In this document: piece by piece, positions 39,935 to 48,951 of the stretch
How positions within the stretch are numbered: position 1 is the stretch's first letter
Layout of the letters: each line of letters opens with the position of its first letter
DNA from: Leptospira koniambonensis
GTDB lineage: Bacteria; Spirochaetota; Leptospiria; Leptospirales; Leptospiraceae
Assembly: GCF_004769555.1 (NCBI RefSeq)
Contig: NZ_RQFY01000004.1
Coordinates: 868,001-932,000, forward strand
Length of the DNA: 64,000 nucleotides
Direction of reading: 5' to 3'
Notes under the pieces: generated by a model
Told to the model about the DNA's origin: nothing
Seen by the model: only the letters and a program-made list of their open reading frames with translations
The model's database searches: none
Translations under genes and position numbers: made by a program

Positions 39935-40795
39935 ATGGATTTAGAAAAGGAAGATCAAAAACCCGCACCCGGCAGAGACGTTCTACTTATGGGTCTGATC
40001 CAGGTTTTAGTACTGTTCATCGGTATGTATTCCTATATGAGGATCACCCGATTCCAAGTGGAGAGCACCTTATCTCTCAAAACCCCCAAACAAAATTTTG
40101 TTAAAGCAAAAGAAGTCGTAAACACAGTTCCTTCCAAAGTGGTTTGGAACGAACCCGCCTCCGCAGAAAAAGCAGTTAGAGAATATACTGAGTTCGTAGT
40201 TACTAAGCGCCCTTGGTTATTGTCTTTGGACAGGATTATCTGGGGATTATGTTTTCTAGTTCCTTCTTACTTTTTTATTCGAAAGATAGCTAAAATAGAA
40301 ACTGCAGAATTTACTGATTCAGTAAATGGCAAGGAAATATTAGCAGGTTTTGCAACTGGGTTCGCTACATTCTGTTTTGTGAATGTAGCTAGTAGTCTGA
40401 TCTTCTTTATTATAGGTAAACCCCAATCAAATTATTTGGAAATCATCCTTACTAAAAATCTTTTCTTAAATTGGAAATTATTGGGATGGACCTTACTTGC
40501 AATTGCATTCGGAGCAGGGGTTTTTGAGGAATTTTTCTTTAGAGGGTTTTTGCTAAAATACTTTAAAGAAAAAAACTTAGGCTCTATGGGGCTTATCATC
40601 ACTTCTTTTATTTTTGGAGTGGTACATTTTAACGGAGGATCTTATGTGGCTCCGATCCTTCTTATATTTGTGGGATTTTCATTCGGAATTTCTTATTTAA
40701 AAACCGGTAATATATGGGTGCCAGTGACTGCACATATCACTTATAATGCATCTATGCTTTTAGCCGGATTTCTACTTGGTGATCGGATCTCTTAA
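39935..40795 (+). CDS. CPBP-family intramembrane metalloprotease
   Basis: A 286-residue multi-helix membrane protein with all three CPBP/Rce1 motifs intact: EEFFFRG (about residue 200), FGVVH, and HITYN near the C-terminus. The ATG at 39935 follows GGAAGGG by about 10 bases; a TTG at 39917 is less likely. CPBP proteases cleave near membrane-embedded substrates; the substrate is unknown. Its stop overlaps the next start (TAATG). The protein truncated at the left edge of the window is a degenerate relative. Confidence 0.85.
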   Translation: MDLEKEDQKPAPGRDVLLMGLIQVLVLFIGMYSYMRITRFQVESTLSLKTPKQNFVKAKEVVNTVPSKVVWNEPASAEKAVREYTEFVVTKRPWLLSLDRIIWGLCFLVPSYFFIRKIAKIETAEFTDSVNGKEILAGFATGFATFCFVNVASSLIFFIIGKPQSNYLEIILTKNLFLNWKLLGWTLLAIAFGAGVFEEFFFRGFLLKYFKEKNLGSMGLIITSFIFGVVHFNGGSYVAPILLIFVGFSFGISYLKTGNIWVPVTAHITYNASMLLAGFLLGDRIS

Positions 40796-41589
40796 TGAAC
40801 ATGCAAAAAAGTTTTCAACATAAAACCCTAAAACTTCTATTCGTATTTTTCTTTTTGTCTTCATTCTCCTCTATATACGCCGGAGAAGTTTTCGAATTAG
40901 AAGGTGATCCGGGTGAGAATGACACAAGACTTCTCTCCGCGTTAAATCGTTTAACTTATGATAGAATATTATCCAACCAAAACACAAAAGGTTTTGCTTT
41001 CAGATATACTTCTAAATGGTATTCTCCCTTACAGCTGGATGTATTCGTATTAGGACTCGCTAAAAGAGAGAAGATGAGTTTGATCAGGATCGAATCTCCT
41101 AAAAAAGGAGCCGAAAGAGTTTTTAGGAATTTTCTACAAGAAGAGCTTACTAAAAAAGAATTAACCGGCGGGCTCACAAATTATACTGATGTTTCGGAAG
41201 ACGCAAAATTCGAACCATATCGTAAAAGTTATTTTTGGAGTGAGTCTTTAGCCATTGTCCAACCAGCTGCATCCGTTTTTTATAACTCTTACAAATCTCC
41301 TGTCTATGGAGGTTCTGATAGACTCAAAAGTATGTTTGGTTATATAGGTTTGGATCTTTTGCTCGCAGGGATAGGGTATTATTACGCAACTACCACCATG
41401 GAAAAAAATAGCGCACTTGAAACTTACTTTTTAAAGCCTACTCCTTCTGGAAACGTTTTGGATTCTCCAGGAGCACCTGTGTTTATCGGTTTATTGGTGC
41501 TTCCTAGATTGTATAGAATGATCGGCGGTTGGCAAGATACTTACACTCATAATCGGATCATGGAGATTTCGGTTTCTAAATCGTTTTAA
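40795..41589 (+). CDS. Hypothetical exported membrane-associated protein
   Basis: A 264-residue protein with an N-terminal signal (LKLLFVFFFLSSFSSIYA, cleavage near residue 30), a charged middle, and two hydrophobic segments near the C-terminus (GYIGLDLLLAGIGYYYA and VFIGLLVLPRLYRMIGG). I do not recognise a family. It overlaps the CPBP stop by one base and lies 9 bases before the ClC gene, so the three probably form an operon. An alternative ATG lies six bases downstream. Confidence 0.7.
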   Translation: MNMQKSFQHKTLKLLFVFFFLSSFSSIYAGEVFELEGDPGENDTRLLSALNRLTYDRILSNQNTKGFAFRYTSKWYSPLQLDVFVLGLAKREKMSLIRIESPKKGAERVFRNFLQEELTKKELTGGLTNYTDVSEDAKFEPYRKSYFWSESLAIVQPAASVFYNSYKSPVYGGSDRLKSMFGYIGLDLLLAGIGYYYATTTMEKNSALETYFLKPTPSGNVLDSPGAPVFIGLLVLPRLYRMIGGWQDTYTHNRIMEISVSKSF

Positions 41590-41598
41590 GGATTTGTT

Positions 41599-43449
41599 AT
41601 GATCGGAAATATCCTCACAGAATTCCGACAAAGATCAATTGTATCTTATTTTACAATTAAGGGCAGAAGGTCTTTATATCTATATTGTGTTCTGACAGGG
41701 ATTGTTTCCGGTTTAGGTGCCCTTCTTTTTTCTAGGGCGCTTGCTTGGGCAGAATATATTTCTTTAGAATCTATATCAGGTTTACATAATACACATTCAG
41801 GTGGAGAATATTTTGTTTCTCTGGAACCTATCGGCTTAATTTATTTAGGAAGATGGGTTCTTTTAGTTCTTCCTATCTTAGGAGGGCTGATCGCGGGTTT
41901 AGTTATATGGAAATTCTCTCCTGATTCTGCAGGCACTGGAACAGATTCATTAATAGATTCTTTTCATAATAAAGAAGGTAAGGTAGATCCGAAAGTTCCT
42001 TTAATCAAGTCGATCGCTACCATTTTTACATTATCCTCCGGCGGAAGTGGAGGGAAAGAAGGTCCCATCTCTCTAATTGGTGCGGGATTCGGTTCCTTAG
42101 TCGCAAATCTTACTAAAGCAGGAGCAAGAGCAAGGCGTACATTATTGCTCGCAGGAACTGCAGGTGGACTTGGTGCAATCTTTCATGCTCCATTAGGGGG
42201 AGCGTTAACTTCCGTAGAGATGATGTACAGAGAAGATATAGAAAGTGATACATTGGTTCCATGTATCATATCATCTGTGACCGCATTCTTAACATATTCT
42301 TCCTTTAATGGATTTGGTTCTGTTTATAAGGTTCCTGAGATAGGATTTATTGAATATAAGGAACTCATCTTTTATTTATTTTTAGGGATCCTGTGTTATA
42401 TGAATGGAGCCTTTTTAATTAAGGCATTTCAATTTATACAAGAATGGTCCAAGTCATTAAAACTTCCTATGTGGATCAAGCCAGCGTTAGGTGGAATTCC
42501 TGTAGGTATCATTGGTTATTTTTTACCAGAAGTTCTCGGAACTGGAGCAGGTGTATTACAAGATGTATTAGAAGGAAGTTTTAAATTTCCGAATTATACC
42601 TCTTATCTAAATCAGGATCTACAGATTATATTCTTCTTCTTACTTCTCGCGCTTTTAAAAATTATCACAACTTCATTTACGATTGGAAGTGGGGGATCTG
42701 CAGGAATGTTTGGTCCTTCTTTATTTATAGGTGGAATGTTAGGAGCAGCACTTGGAACATTTGCGAAATTAGTTTTAGGTTATCAAGTCTCAGTCGCTTC
42801 TTTCGTGCTCGTTGGAATGGGAGCTTTTTATGCAGGAATCGCGAGTGCTCCGATCGCAGGAATGGTGATGATCTGCGAGATCATAGGAAGTTATTCACTT
42901 CTTCCCCCTTTGATGATTGTTTCGATCATCAGTTTTGTTCTTTCGCATAAATTGAATTTATATAAAAGCCAGAAGAACACTCGCTTTCAATCTCCTGCTC
43001 ATGACTGGGATATGAACAGAGATTTGTTAGAAGGTATCCTCATCCAAGATATTCGGGGCAAGCTCAGAAATATTGCGGAGGTCAAAACTTCTGCCCTTCT
43101 TTCTAAGTTGGAAGAAGAAGCACTCAAGATCAATGCAAGCGATTATATTGTATTGGAAGAGAATGGAAACTATTTCGGGATGATTTCCTTACGTACAAGC
43201 CGCTTATTTTTAGAGGGTAGGGACCTCACTCAGAACTTAATCCTTGTGAAAGATGTGACCGATACTTCCATTCTTCCGATTTCTTCCAGTACAAACCTAG
43301 CAACCGCGTTCAAAACTCTCTTGGATATGGGGATGGATAAGATTCCTGTGGAAGAGAATGGAAAATATTTGGGATATTTACGTTATGCTGACATCATTTC
43401 GATATATTTTGAAAAGACTAGGTCCACAAAGCCTGTTCCAGGCGCTTAA
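41599..43449 (+). CDS. ClC-family chloride channel / Cl-/H+ antiporter with CBS pair
   Basis: A 616-residue inner-membrane protein with the ClC selectivity motifs GSGGKEGP (about residue 150), GSGGSAGMFGP (about 360) and GAFYAGIASAPIAG (about 410). The gating Glu of the GKEGP motif is present, which fits an exchanger rather than a pure channel. Two C-terminal CBS repeats (about 480-605) should bind nucleotides and regulate transport. AAGGA lies seven bases before the ATG. Confidence 0.9.
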   Translation: MIGNILTEFRQRSIVSYFTIKGRRSLYLYCVLTGIVSGLGALLFSRALAWAEYISLESISGLHNTHSGGEYFVSLEPIGLIYLGRWVLLVLPILGGLIAGLVIWKFSPDSAGTGTDSLIDSFHNKEGKVDPKVPLIKSIATIFTLSSGGSGGKEGPISLIGAGFGSLVANLTKAGARARRTLLLAGTAGGLGAIFHAPLGGALTSVEMMYREDIESDTLVPCIISSVTAFLTYSSFNGFGSVYKVPEIGFIEYKELIFYLFLGILCYMNGAFLIKAFQFIQEWSKSLKLPMWIKPALGGIPVGIIGYFLPEVLGTGAGVLQDVLEGSFKFPNYTSYLNQDLQIIFFFLLLALLKIITTSFTIGSGGSAGMFGPSLFIGGMLGAALGTFAKLVLGYQVSVASFVLVGMGAFYAGIASAPIAGMVMICEIIGSYSLLPPLMIVSIISFVLSHKLNLYKSQKNTRFQSPAHDWDMNRDLLEGILIQDIRGKLRNIAEVKTSALLSKLEEEALKINASDYIVLEENGNYFGMISLRTSRLFLEGRDLTQNLILVKDVTDTSILPISSSTNLATAFKTLLDMGMDKIPVEENGKYLGYLRYADIISIYFEKTRSTKPVPGA

Positions 43450-43560
43450 ACTAAGTTTTTAGATCCTTCTTCAAAACCTAAAAATATATGTAGCGTTCAT
43501 TCTTTTACAATAATCGGTGTTTATCTTCTAATTTTATCTATTTTTGATACTTTATGCCAT

Positions 43561-43584
43561 AAAATGACCAATGGCTCATTTTTT
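43561..43584 (+). terminator. Weak AT-rich terminator-like hairpin
   Basis: A 7-bp stem AAAATGA / TCATTTT with an 8-base loop runs into T residues, 110 bases after the ClC stop. It is AT-rich and marginal. The surrounding gap (43450-43720) otherwise holds only the promoter of the next gene. Confidence 0.3.
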
Positions 43585-43720
43585 GATTTTAGTGGACAAT
43601 TTTAAGCTTTCCGCTAAGATACGGAAAATTTTTAAAAAATAACTGATGTGTAATAAAGAGATCAGCCAATTCTAGATGGGTTAGAGTAAGTTATGGAATT
43701 GGTTCAAAGCAGGAAGGAAA

Positions 43721-45286
43721 ATGCGAAACAGAGTTTCTAGTCAAAAAATTATCTCCGGGTCGAGGATTATCCTCGCAGTTTTGGGGATATTAGGGGTCGG
43801 CACTTCGGAGCTGACTGCCGGTAGTTACGGGGATATTTATGGTGCCCATGCGGGTGCAGCCGGGATGGCGGGTGCAGTTACTGCTACAGTGAACAACTCA
43901 TCTGCGGTTTTCTATAATGTTGCCGGTTTGGGAAGATTGAATGAAGCAGATTTGTTCATCGCTCAATGGGATCAAAAGGAAAAAGAGAAAGAAGCAGCAG
44001 CCAATGGAGAAGTTCCTAAGGATGCAAATGGGAATCCTATTCCTCAGGAAGGTCCTTTACTTAACACCGAACCTCAAACAGAGGAAGGTGGAGTCCCTCC
44101 TAAATGGTATAAAAAAGCTTGGTTTAATTTCAGAGATGGCTTTGCGAATATGGGAAAGGGGATGTTCACATATCAGCCTCTTCTCCGCCCGAACCGTCCT
44201 TATCATGAAGTGTCTTTTTTAGGAACTTACGCGAACCCTACATTAAAGAATAACGCGCCTAAGAACGAGAACACTAAAAACCCTGACGACAGTTATGTTG
44301 GTTTGGGTTTTACAATGAACCTAAACGAAATTTTCGATATAGGTAGAACGATCCGTTTCGGATTGAACGCTATCGTTCCTGCTTCCGGGAACTTGATGGT
44401 TGTGAACGATCAGAACCCTACTGTTCCTAGATACCTTCAATCAGGAAAAAGTAATGAACGTCCTACCATCATGGCTGGGGTCGGTGTGGAACTTTGGAAA
44501 GATCGTCTTTTTGCCGGCGTTGGTATCACTGCACTTGCAGGCGGTTCCGGTGCAATCTTGTTAAAAGACGTTCCGATCTCTCCAGATCCGGTACAGGCAA
44601 ACTCACAAGTAGTTCTAACTTTAAAACCGATCATCAATCCAACTTATGGACTTCAATTTACTTATGGTAAATGGAGTGCTGGGGTTTCCTATAAAAGAGA
44701 AACTTATTTGTCTGCGGACCCGATTCCTGCTCGCGCTCAGACTACTCTTTTAGGGATCCAATTGGATTTCGATCTTGCTTTGTTGGATCAGTACAACCCA
44801 AGAGTTTGGTCTTACGGTATTGGATTCAGACCTTCAGAAAAACTTTTATTAAATGTGGATGTGAACAGAGAGATCTGGAGTTTGTATAAACTTTCTAGAA
44901 TTAAGGAAAAATATTCCGAGCCTCTAGATTTTCATGACACTACAAACGTTCGTATGGGAGCAGAGTATGCTTTCCGTCCTTTCTTGAAGTTCAGAGCAGG
45001 TCTTGGAAAAAGACCTACCCCTGTTCCTCATTATGCGGGAGCAAACAACTGGATGGATAATGATCGTATGATCTACTCCATTGGTGTTTCCTATATTTTC
45101 AATGGAAGAAACTTTGCATTCTTGAAAGACAGATTGAAAAACCCTGTGATTTTCGATTTGGCTCTCACGAACCAACAGCTAAGAAGTGTGGAAGTTAATA
45201 AATATCTTCCAACAGAAAGAAATCCAAACTATAATTACGGCGGATATATCTGGTCCGTAAACTTCTCTGTAAGCTTATTCTTCTAA
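43721..45286 (+). CDS. FadL/OmpP1/TodX-family outer-membrane channel
   Basis: A 521-residue outer-membrane barrel likely importing hydrophobic compounds such as fatty acids. A signal peptide (ILAVLGILGVGTSELTAG) is followed by the FadL hatch-type N-terminus (HAGAAGMAGAVTATVNNSSA, then VFYNVAGLGRL) and multiple beta strands ending in VNFSVSLFF. A Pro/Gly/Glu-rich loop at about residues 85-130 is unusual. AGGAAGG precedes the ATG. It has its own terminator at 45343. Confidence 0.85.
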   Translation: MRNRVSSQKIISGSRIILAVLGILGVGTSELTAGSYGDIYGAHAGAAGMAGAVTATVNNSSAVFYNVAGLGRLNEADLFIAQWDQKEKEKEAAANGEVPKDANGNPIPQEGPLLNTEPQTEEGGVPPKWYKKAWFNFRDGFANMGKGMFTYQPLLRPNRPYHEVSFLGTYANPTLKNNAPKNENTKNPDDSYVGLGFTMNLNEIFDIGRTIRFGLNAIVPASGNLMVVNDQNPTVPRYLQSGKSNERPTIMAGVGVELWKDRLFAGVGITALAGGSGAILLKDVPISPDPVQANSQVVLTLKPIINPTYGLQFTYGKWSAGVSYKRETYLSADPIPARAQTTLLGIQLDFDLALLDQYNPRVWSYGIGFRPSEKLLLNVDVNREIWSLYKLSRIKEKYSEPLDFHDTTNVRMGAEYAFRPFLKFRAGLGKRPTPVPHYAGANNWMDNDRMIYSIGVSYIFNGRNFAFLKDRLKNPVIFDLALTNQQLRSVEVNKYLPTERNPNYNYGGYIWSVNFSVSLFF

Positions 45287-45342
45287 CCTTTTTCCCTTTC
45301 CTGGGAAAATGAAATAACATCTGTTATCTAATAGCTCCATCT

Positions 45343-45379
45343 GAGGCGGAATTCGAAAACCGCCTCGGTTCTTTTTCTT
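45343..45379 (+). terminator. Intrinsic terminator after the FadL-type gene
   Basis: Stem GAGGCGG / CCGCCTC (45343-45349 with 45360-45366), 10-base loop, followed by a T-rich tail at 45369-45379. Confidence 0.65.
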
Positions 45380-45423
45380 GACCGAATGATCGCTACAGAG
45401 ATAGTCGAAACTCGGTAATAGAG

Positions 45424-46716
45424 ATGGAAAAGAATATAATTGAACTGATCACTCCCGTATTTTTCGTTTTGATAGTAGTAGAACTACTATATTCAGTGTT
45501 TGGAGACAAACCGTTCTATCGTTTTAAGGACTCTATCAATAATCTTTCGGCTGGGATCTTCATGCAGATCTTTACCGTGTTCATCACTTTGGCATTGATG
45601 GCAGTGTATTCCTGGGTATATGCAAAATTTGGAATATTGAATATTTCAAATGATTCCTGGATAGGCTGGGTCTTTTGTTTCGTTCTCGCGGACTTTTTCT
45701 ATTATTGGTATCATAGATTCGGACACGAGATCAATATTTTCTGGGCTTCTCATGTGGCTCACCACCAAAGTGAAGATTATAATTTTACAGTGGCTTTAAG
45801 ACAAGGGGTCACTCAAAATACATTCTCACTTCCTTTTTATCTTCCTTTAGCATTGATGGGATTCCCGCCTATCATGTTCCTTCTTTGTATCCAGATCAAT
45901 TTTGCTTATCAATTCTGGCTTCATACTAGAGCGATCCCTAAATTAGGGATTTTTGAATGGGTATTCAACACTCCTTCTCAACATAGAGTACATCACGGAA
46001 GAGATCCTAAATATATAGATAAAAATTACGCGGGTACACTTGCTATTTGGGATAGAATGTTCGGATCTTATAAAGAGGAAGAAGAAGAGCCAATCTTTGG
46101 AATAGTAAAACCAATGCAGACCTGGAGTCCTGTTTGGACACAATTCCATTATTTTGAAGAGTTATTCCATCTTTCTTTGAAAACCAAAAGCTGGAAGGAT
46201 AAATTTTTAGTTTGGATCAAACCTCCAGGTTGGAAGCCAAAAGATCTGGGAGAATCAGTGGTTCCTCCTGAGATCGATAGATCTACTTACGAAAAATTTA
46301 ATACTCATATTCCTTATACATTATTAGCATATTCTATCACTCAGTTCTTTTTCGGACTAGGTGCTTCGATGGTTTATCTGGAATTCAAAAAAGAATTACC
46401 TTTGTTTGAAATGTGCGCTTTAGGTTTTTATGTTCTTTGGACTCTTTGGAATATAGGTGCGATCTTCGAGCTGAAAACTTCTGGTTTCGTTTCTGAGCTG
46501 ATCCGTCTGGCTTCTATTGCTGCATTAACTTATGTATATCCTTTCGATTTTACTCATGTCGAAAAATTGACTGCTGTTCTACCTGTAGAGACTTTACAAT
46601 ATCTTCCTGAGTTAATGAAGCAGGTTGCATTGATCTCATTCTTTGTATTGGGAGGCTTTTTGGTTTCTCAAAAAAGGTTTTTCAGTATCAAAGGATATAC
46701 GCCTAAAACAGTTTAG
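45424..46716 (+). CDS. Sterol-desaturase-family (fatty acid hydroxylase) membrane enzyme
   Basis: A 430-residue membrane di-iron oxygenase with the eight-His set HRFGH, HVAHH and HRVHH (about residues 99-190) between hydrophobic helices. A C-terminal block of membrane helices (about 300-420) extends beyond the minimal domain, as in alkylglycerol-monooxygenase-like relatives. It hydroxylates or desaturates a lipid; the substrate is unknown. It lies next to a FadL-type lipid channel. Confidence 0.85.
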   Translation: MEKNIIELITPVFFVLIVVELLYSVFGDKPFYRFKDSINNLSAGIFMQIFTVFITLALMAVYSWVYAKFGILNISNDSWIGWVFCFVLADFFYYWYHRFGHEINIFWASHVAHHQSEDYNFTVALRQGVTQNTFSLPFYLPLALMGFPPIMFLLCIQINFAYQFWLHTRAIPKLGIFEWVFNTPSQHRVHHGRDPKYIDKNYAGTLAIWDRMFGSYKEEEEEPIFGIVKPMQTWSPVWTQFHYFEELFHLSLKTKSWKDKFLVWIKPPGWKPKDLGESVVPPEIDRSTYEKFNTHIPYTLLAYSITQFFFGLGASMVYLEFKKELPLFEMCALGFYVLWTLWNIGAIFELKTSGFVSELIRLASIAALTYVYPFDFTHVEKLTAVLPVETLQYLPELMKQVALISFFVLGGFLVSQKRFFSIKGYTPKTV

Positions 46717-46746
46717 TTCCGGATTTTTGAGCTAGTTTTTAGAGTT

Positions 46747-46778
46747 AAAAGCGCCTTTTCATCGAAGGCGCTTTTTTT
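46747..46778 (+). terminator. Strong intrinsic terminator after the hydroxylase gene
   Basis: Stem AAAAGCGCCTT / AAGGCGCTTTT (GC core 46751-46757 with 46765-46771), 7-base loop, and seven T at 46772-46778. Confidence 0.92.
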
Positions 46779-46834
46779 ATGGCCGTGAAAATAAATTGAC
46801 GAACTATGTTTGGACAAGTATCCACATAGAACCT

Positions 46835-48943
46835 ATGATTTCTCGTTTTTCTTCCTCGGTTCTTGCGGCATCCTTTCTGATTTTGTTAGGGACTAATTTT
46901 TACGCCCAAGAATCGGATCCATCGGCAAGTGATACACCTACAGCCATTACGGAAGAGGAGAAGGCTTCTAAGTCTCCTGTTTCCGTTTCTTATGCAAGAA
47001 TTGATTCTGTTCTATTGTATTCCGACTTAGTCTATGTCACAAGGCAATCTGAGGTCAAACTTCCCGCAGGAGTTTCAGAAGTTTTATTGGGAGAAGTCCC
47101 AATTGCTTCCTTAGATAAGAGTGTGATCATCACATTCACTGATCCGAATAAAAAATTTAAGATCAAAGGGATCCGAGTCTCTGAAAAAGCCTCCAGAAGA
47201 AAAAAATCCCAAGAAGCAGAAGAGTTAGAAAAAAGAAAAGAAGGTCTACTCTTAGCTTTAAGCACAAAGTCTAGAGAAGTCCAAGATCTTTTGGATTGGG
47301 AAGCTTCTATCAAATCAATTAAACCTGCAATCCGAGAACAAGACGGAGTAGTGGAGAAGATTGATTCAGAAAATTTTTCTTCCTTTCGTAAAACATATGC
47401 TGAACTAGCTGAAGATAATACAAAACTTAGATTAGCTAAGCTAGAAGAATTAGATCGTATCCGAGAAGAATTTTATATTGTAACTACTAAGATCGCTCAT
47501 CTTGCAGAAGGGGATACTCTTCGTAGGAAAGAGATTCGATTGGATGTGGAATCTGATTCCGCAAATGTATTTCCTTTTGAATATAAATATTTGATCCGAG
47601 GAGCGAACTGGTATCCTCGTTACACATTGGAGTTAAATTCAAACGGGCAGGAAGCGGAGTTAGGTTGGCACGCATTAGTTCGTAACGAAACTGGAGAAGA
47701 TTGGAAAAACGTTCGATTAGAATTTTCCACCGCAAATCCAAACCAAGACATAGACTTGCCCGAGTATAGAGAATACAGGATAGCTTCTAAAGAAGTAGCA
47801 GTATATTCAGGAGACGAAGATTATTCTCCTGCTGATAAGGAGTATGACGCTCCTTCTAAACCTTCTGCAAATGCTGGTAGCAATGTATTCCAAAGTAAAA
47901 AGGAATCCAAGAAAAAAGCTCCTGCACCAAAAGTTTCTCAAAGAAGTAAAGCAGAAGATAGAATTGATGATGTCCAATATCAGGAAAAGAATGATAGTCC
48001 TTTAATGCAATCCCGCGCATTGATAGAAGGAAATTATAAAGATAGATCCAATTCAATTCGTGTAGAAGAGAATATGAATAGGCTCCAAGGAGAACTTGCG
48101 AGCCAAAAATATTCATTCGACCAAGGCTCTTACGAAGAATCCATTCGATATGGAAAAGAAGCACTCCGCAGATTTTCAGGTTTAAGAGAAAGTTCCAGAA
48201 AAGAACTGAAAGAACTCGAAAACGAAGTGCAAAATCTTCTAAATAGATCTTCTCAATTGAGCTCAGATAAAAAATATTCTAACCAATTGATCGCTCCAGG
48301 TATTTCTTCCGAAGGATTTGATTTCAGGTATATTGCTCAATCTAGAGAGAAAATTCCTTCTGATAGAACATTGAATCGAGTATTTCTTCGTAAAAGGAAT
48401 ATCACAGTTCGTCCTGGTTATGAAACTTCTCCTCTTACAAACGATGGAGTTTTTTTGAATGTGGTTTCTTCTAACACGGAAAGAGAACCTTTGCTTGCGG
48501 GGCCTCTGGAAATTTACTCTGGAGAAAATCTTTTAGGAACTACTACTGTCTCTACTTTGAAACCAGGCCAAGAGATCAAAATGGAGCTTGGACCTGATAG
48601 AGATATCAAGGTGGAAAGAAAACAAGAGAAACTGGATGATAAGTCCGGGATCATTTCTCGCAAAAAGAATATCCGCTATAGAGTTACCATATCCATCAAA
48701 AACAATAAACGTAGAGCGGTTCCAGTTCGGTTGATTGATCGTATTCCTTATACGAATGATGATAGTGTAAAAGTAGAATGGTCTGCGGGCGCTGACACTC
48801 CTAAATCCAAAACGGAAGATGGAATTCTGACCTATGAATTCGAAATTGGTGCGAACTCCCGCAAAACAATTCAGTTTGAATACACGGTCTCCTATCCAGC
48901 AGACAATATTCTGAGAGAAACTCCTGGTTCGGATTCTTATTGA
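46835..48943 (+). CDS. DUF4139 (mucoidy-inhibitor MuiA-like) exported protein, first copy
   Basis: A 702-residue protein with a signal peptide from the ATG at 46835 (SVLAASFLILLGTNFYAQ); a TTG at 46796 would spoil it. A DUF4140-type N-terminal beta domain (about residues 45-130) and a coiled coil lead into the DUF4139 beta region (EYKYLIRGANWYPRYTLELN). This is split by a Lys/Ser-rich linker and a helical insert with TPR-like character (about 395-480). The C-terminus carries the family RVTISIKNNKRRAVPVRLID and FEYTVSYP strands. Molecular function is unknown in the family. It overlaps the second copy, forming a two-gene operon. Confidence 0.8.
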   Translation: MISRFSSSVLAASFLILLGTNFYAQESDPSASDTPTAITEEEKASKSPVSVSYARIDSVLLYSDLVYVTRQSEVKLPAGVSEVLLGEVPIASLDKSVIITFTDPNKKFKIKGIRVSEKASRRKKSQEAEELEKRKEGLLLALSTKSREVQDLLDWEASIKSIKPAIREQDGVVEKIDSENFSSFRKTYAELAEDNTKLRLAKLEELDRIREEFYIVTTKIAHLAEGDTLRRKEIRLDVESDSANVFPFEYKYLIRGANWYPRYTLELNSNGQEAELGWHALVRNETGEDWKNVRLEFSTANPNQDIDLPEYREYRIASKEVAVYSGDEDYSPADKEYDAPSKPSANAGSNVFQSKKESKKKAPAPKVSQRSKAEDRIDDVQYQEKNDSPLMQSRALIEGNYKDRSNSIRVEENMNRLQGELASQKYSFDQGSYEESIRYGKEALRRFSGLRESSRKELKELENEVQNLLNRSSQLSSDKKYSNQLIAPGISSEGFDFRYIAQSREKIPSDRTLNRVFLRKRNITVRPGYETSPLTNDGVFLNVVSSNTEREPLLAGPLEIYSGENLLGTTTVSTLKPGQEIKMELGPDRDIKVERKQEKLDDKSGIISRKKNIRYRVTISIKNNKRRAVPVRLIDRIPYTNDDSVKVEWSAGADTPKSKTEDGILTYEFEIGANSRKTIQFEYTVSYPADNILRETPGSDSY

Positions 48944-48951
48944 GGCTTATC

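Noticed and set aside
45292..45309. Short stem TTTCCC / GGGAAA after the FadL-type gene
   Set aside because: No T run follows, and a better terminator lies at 45343-45379.
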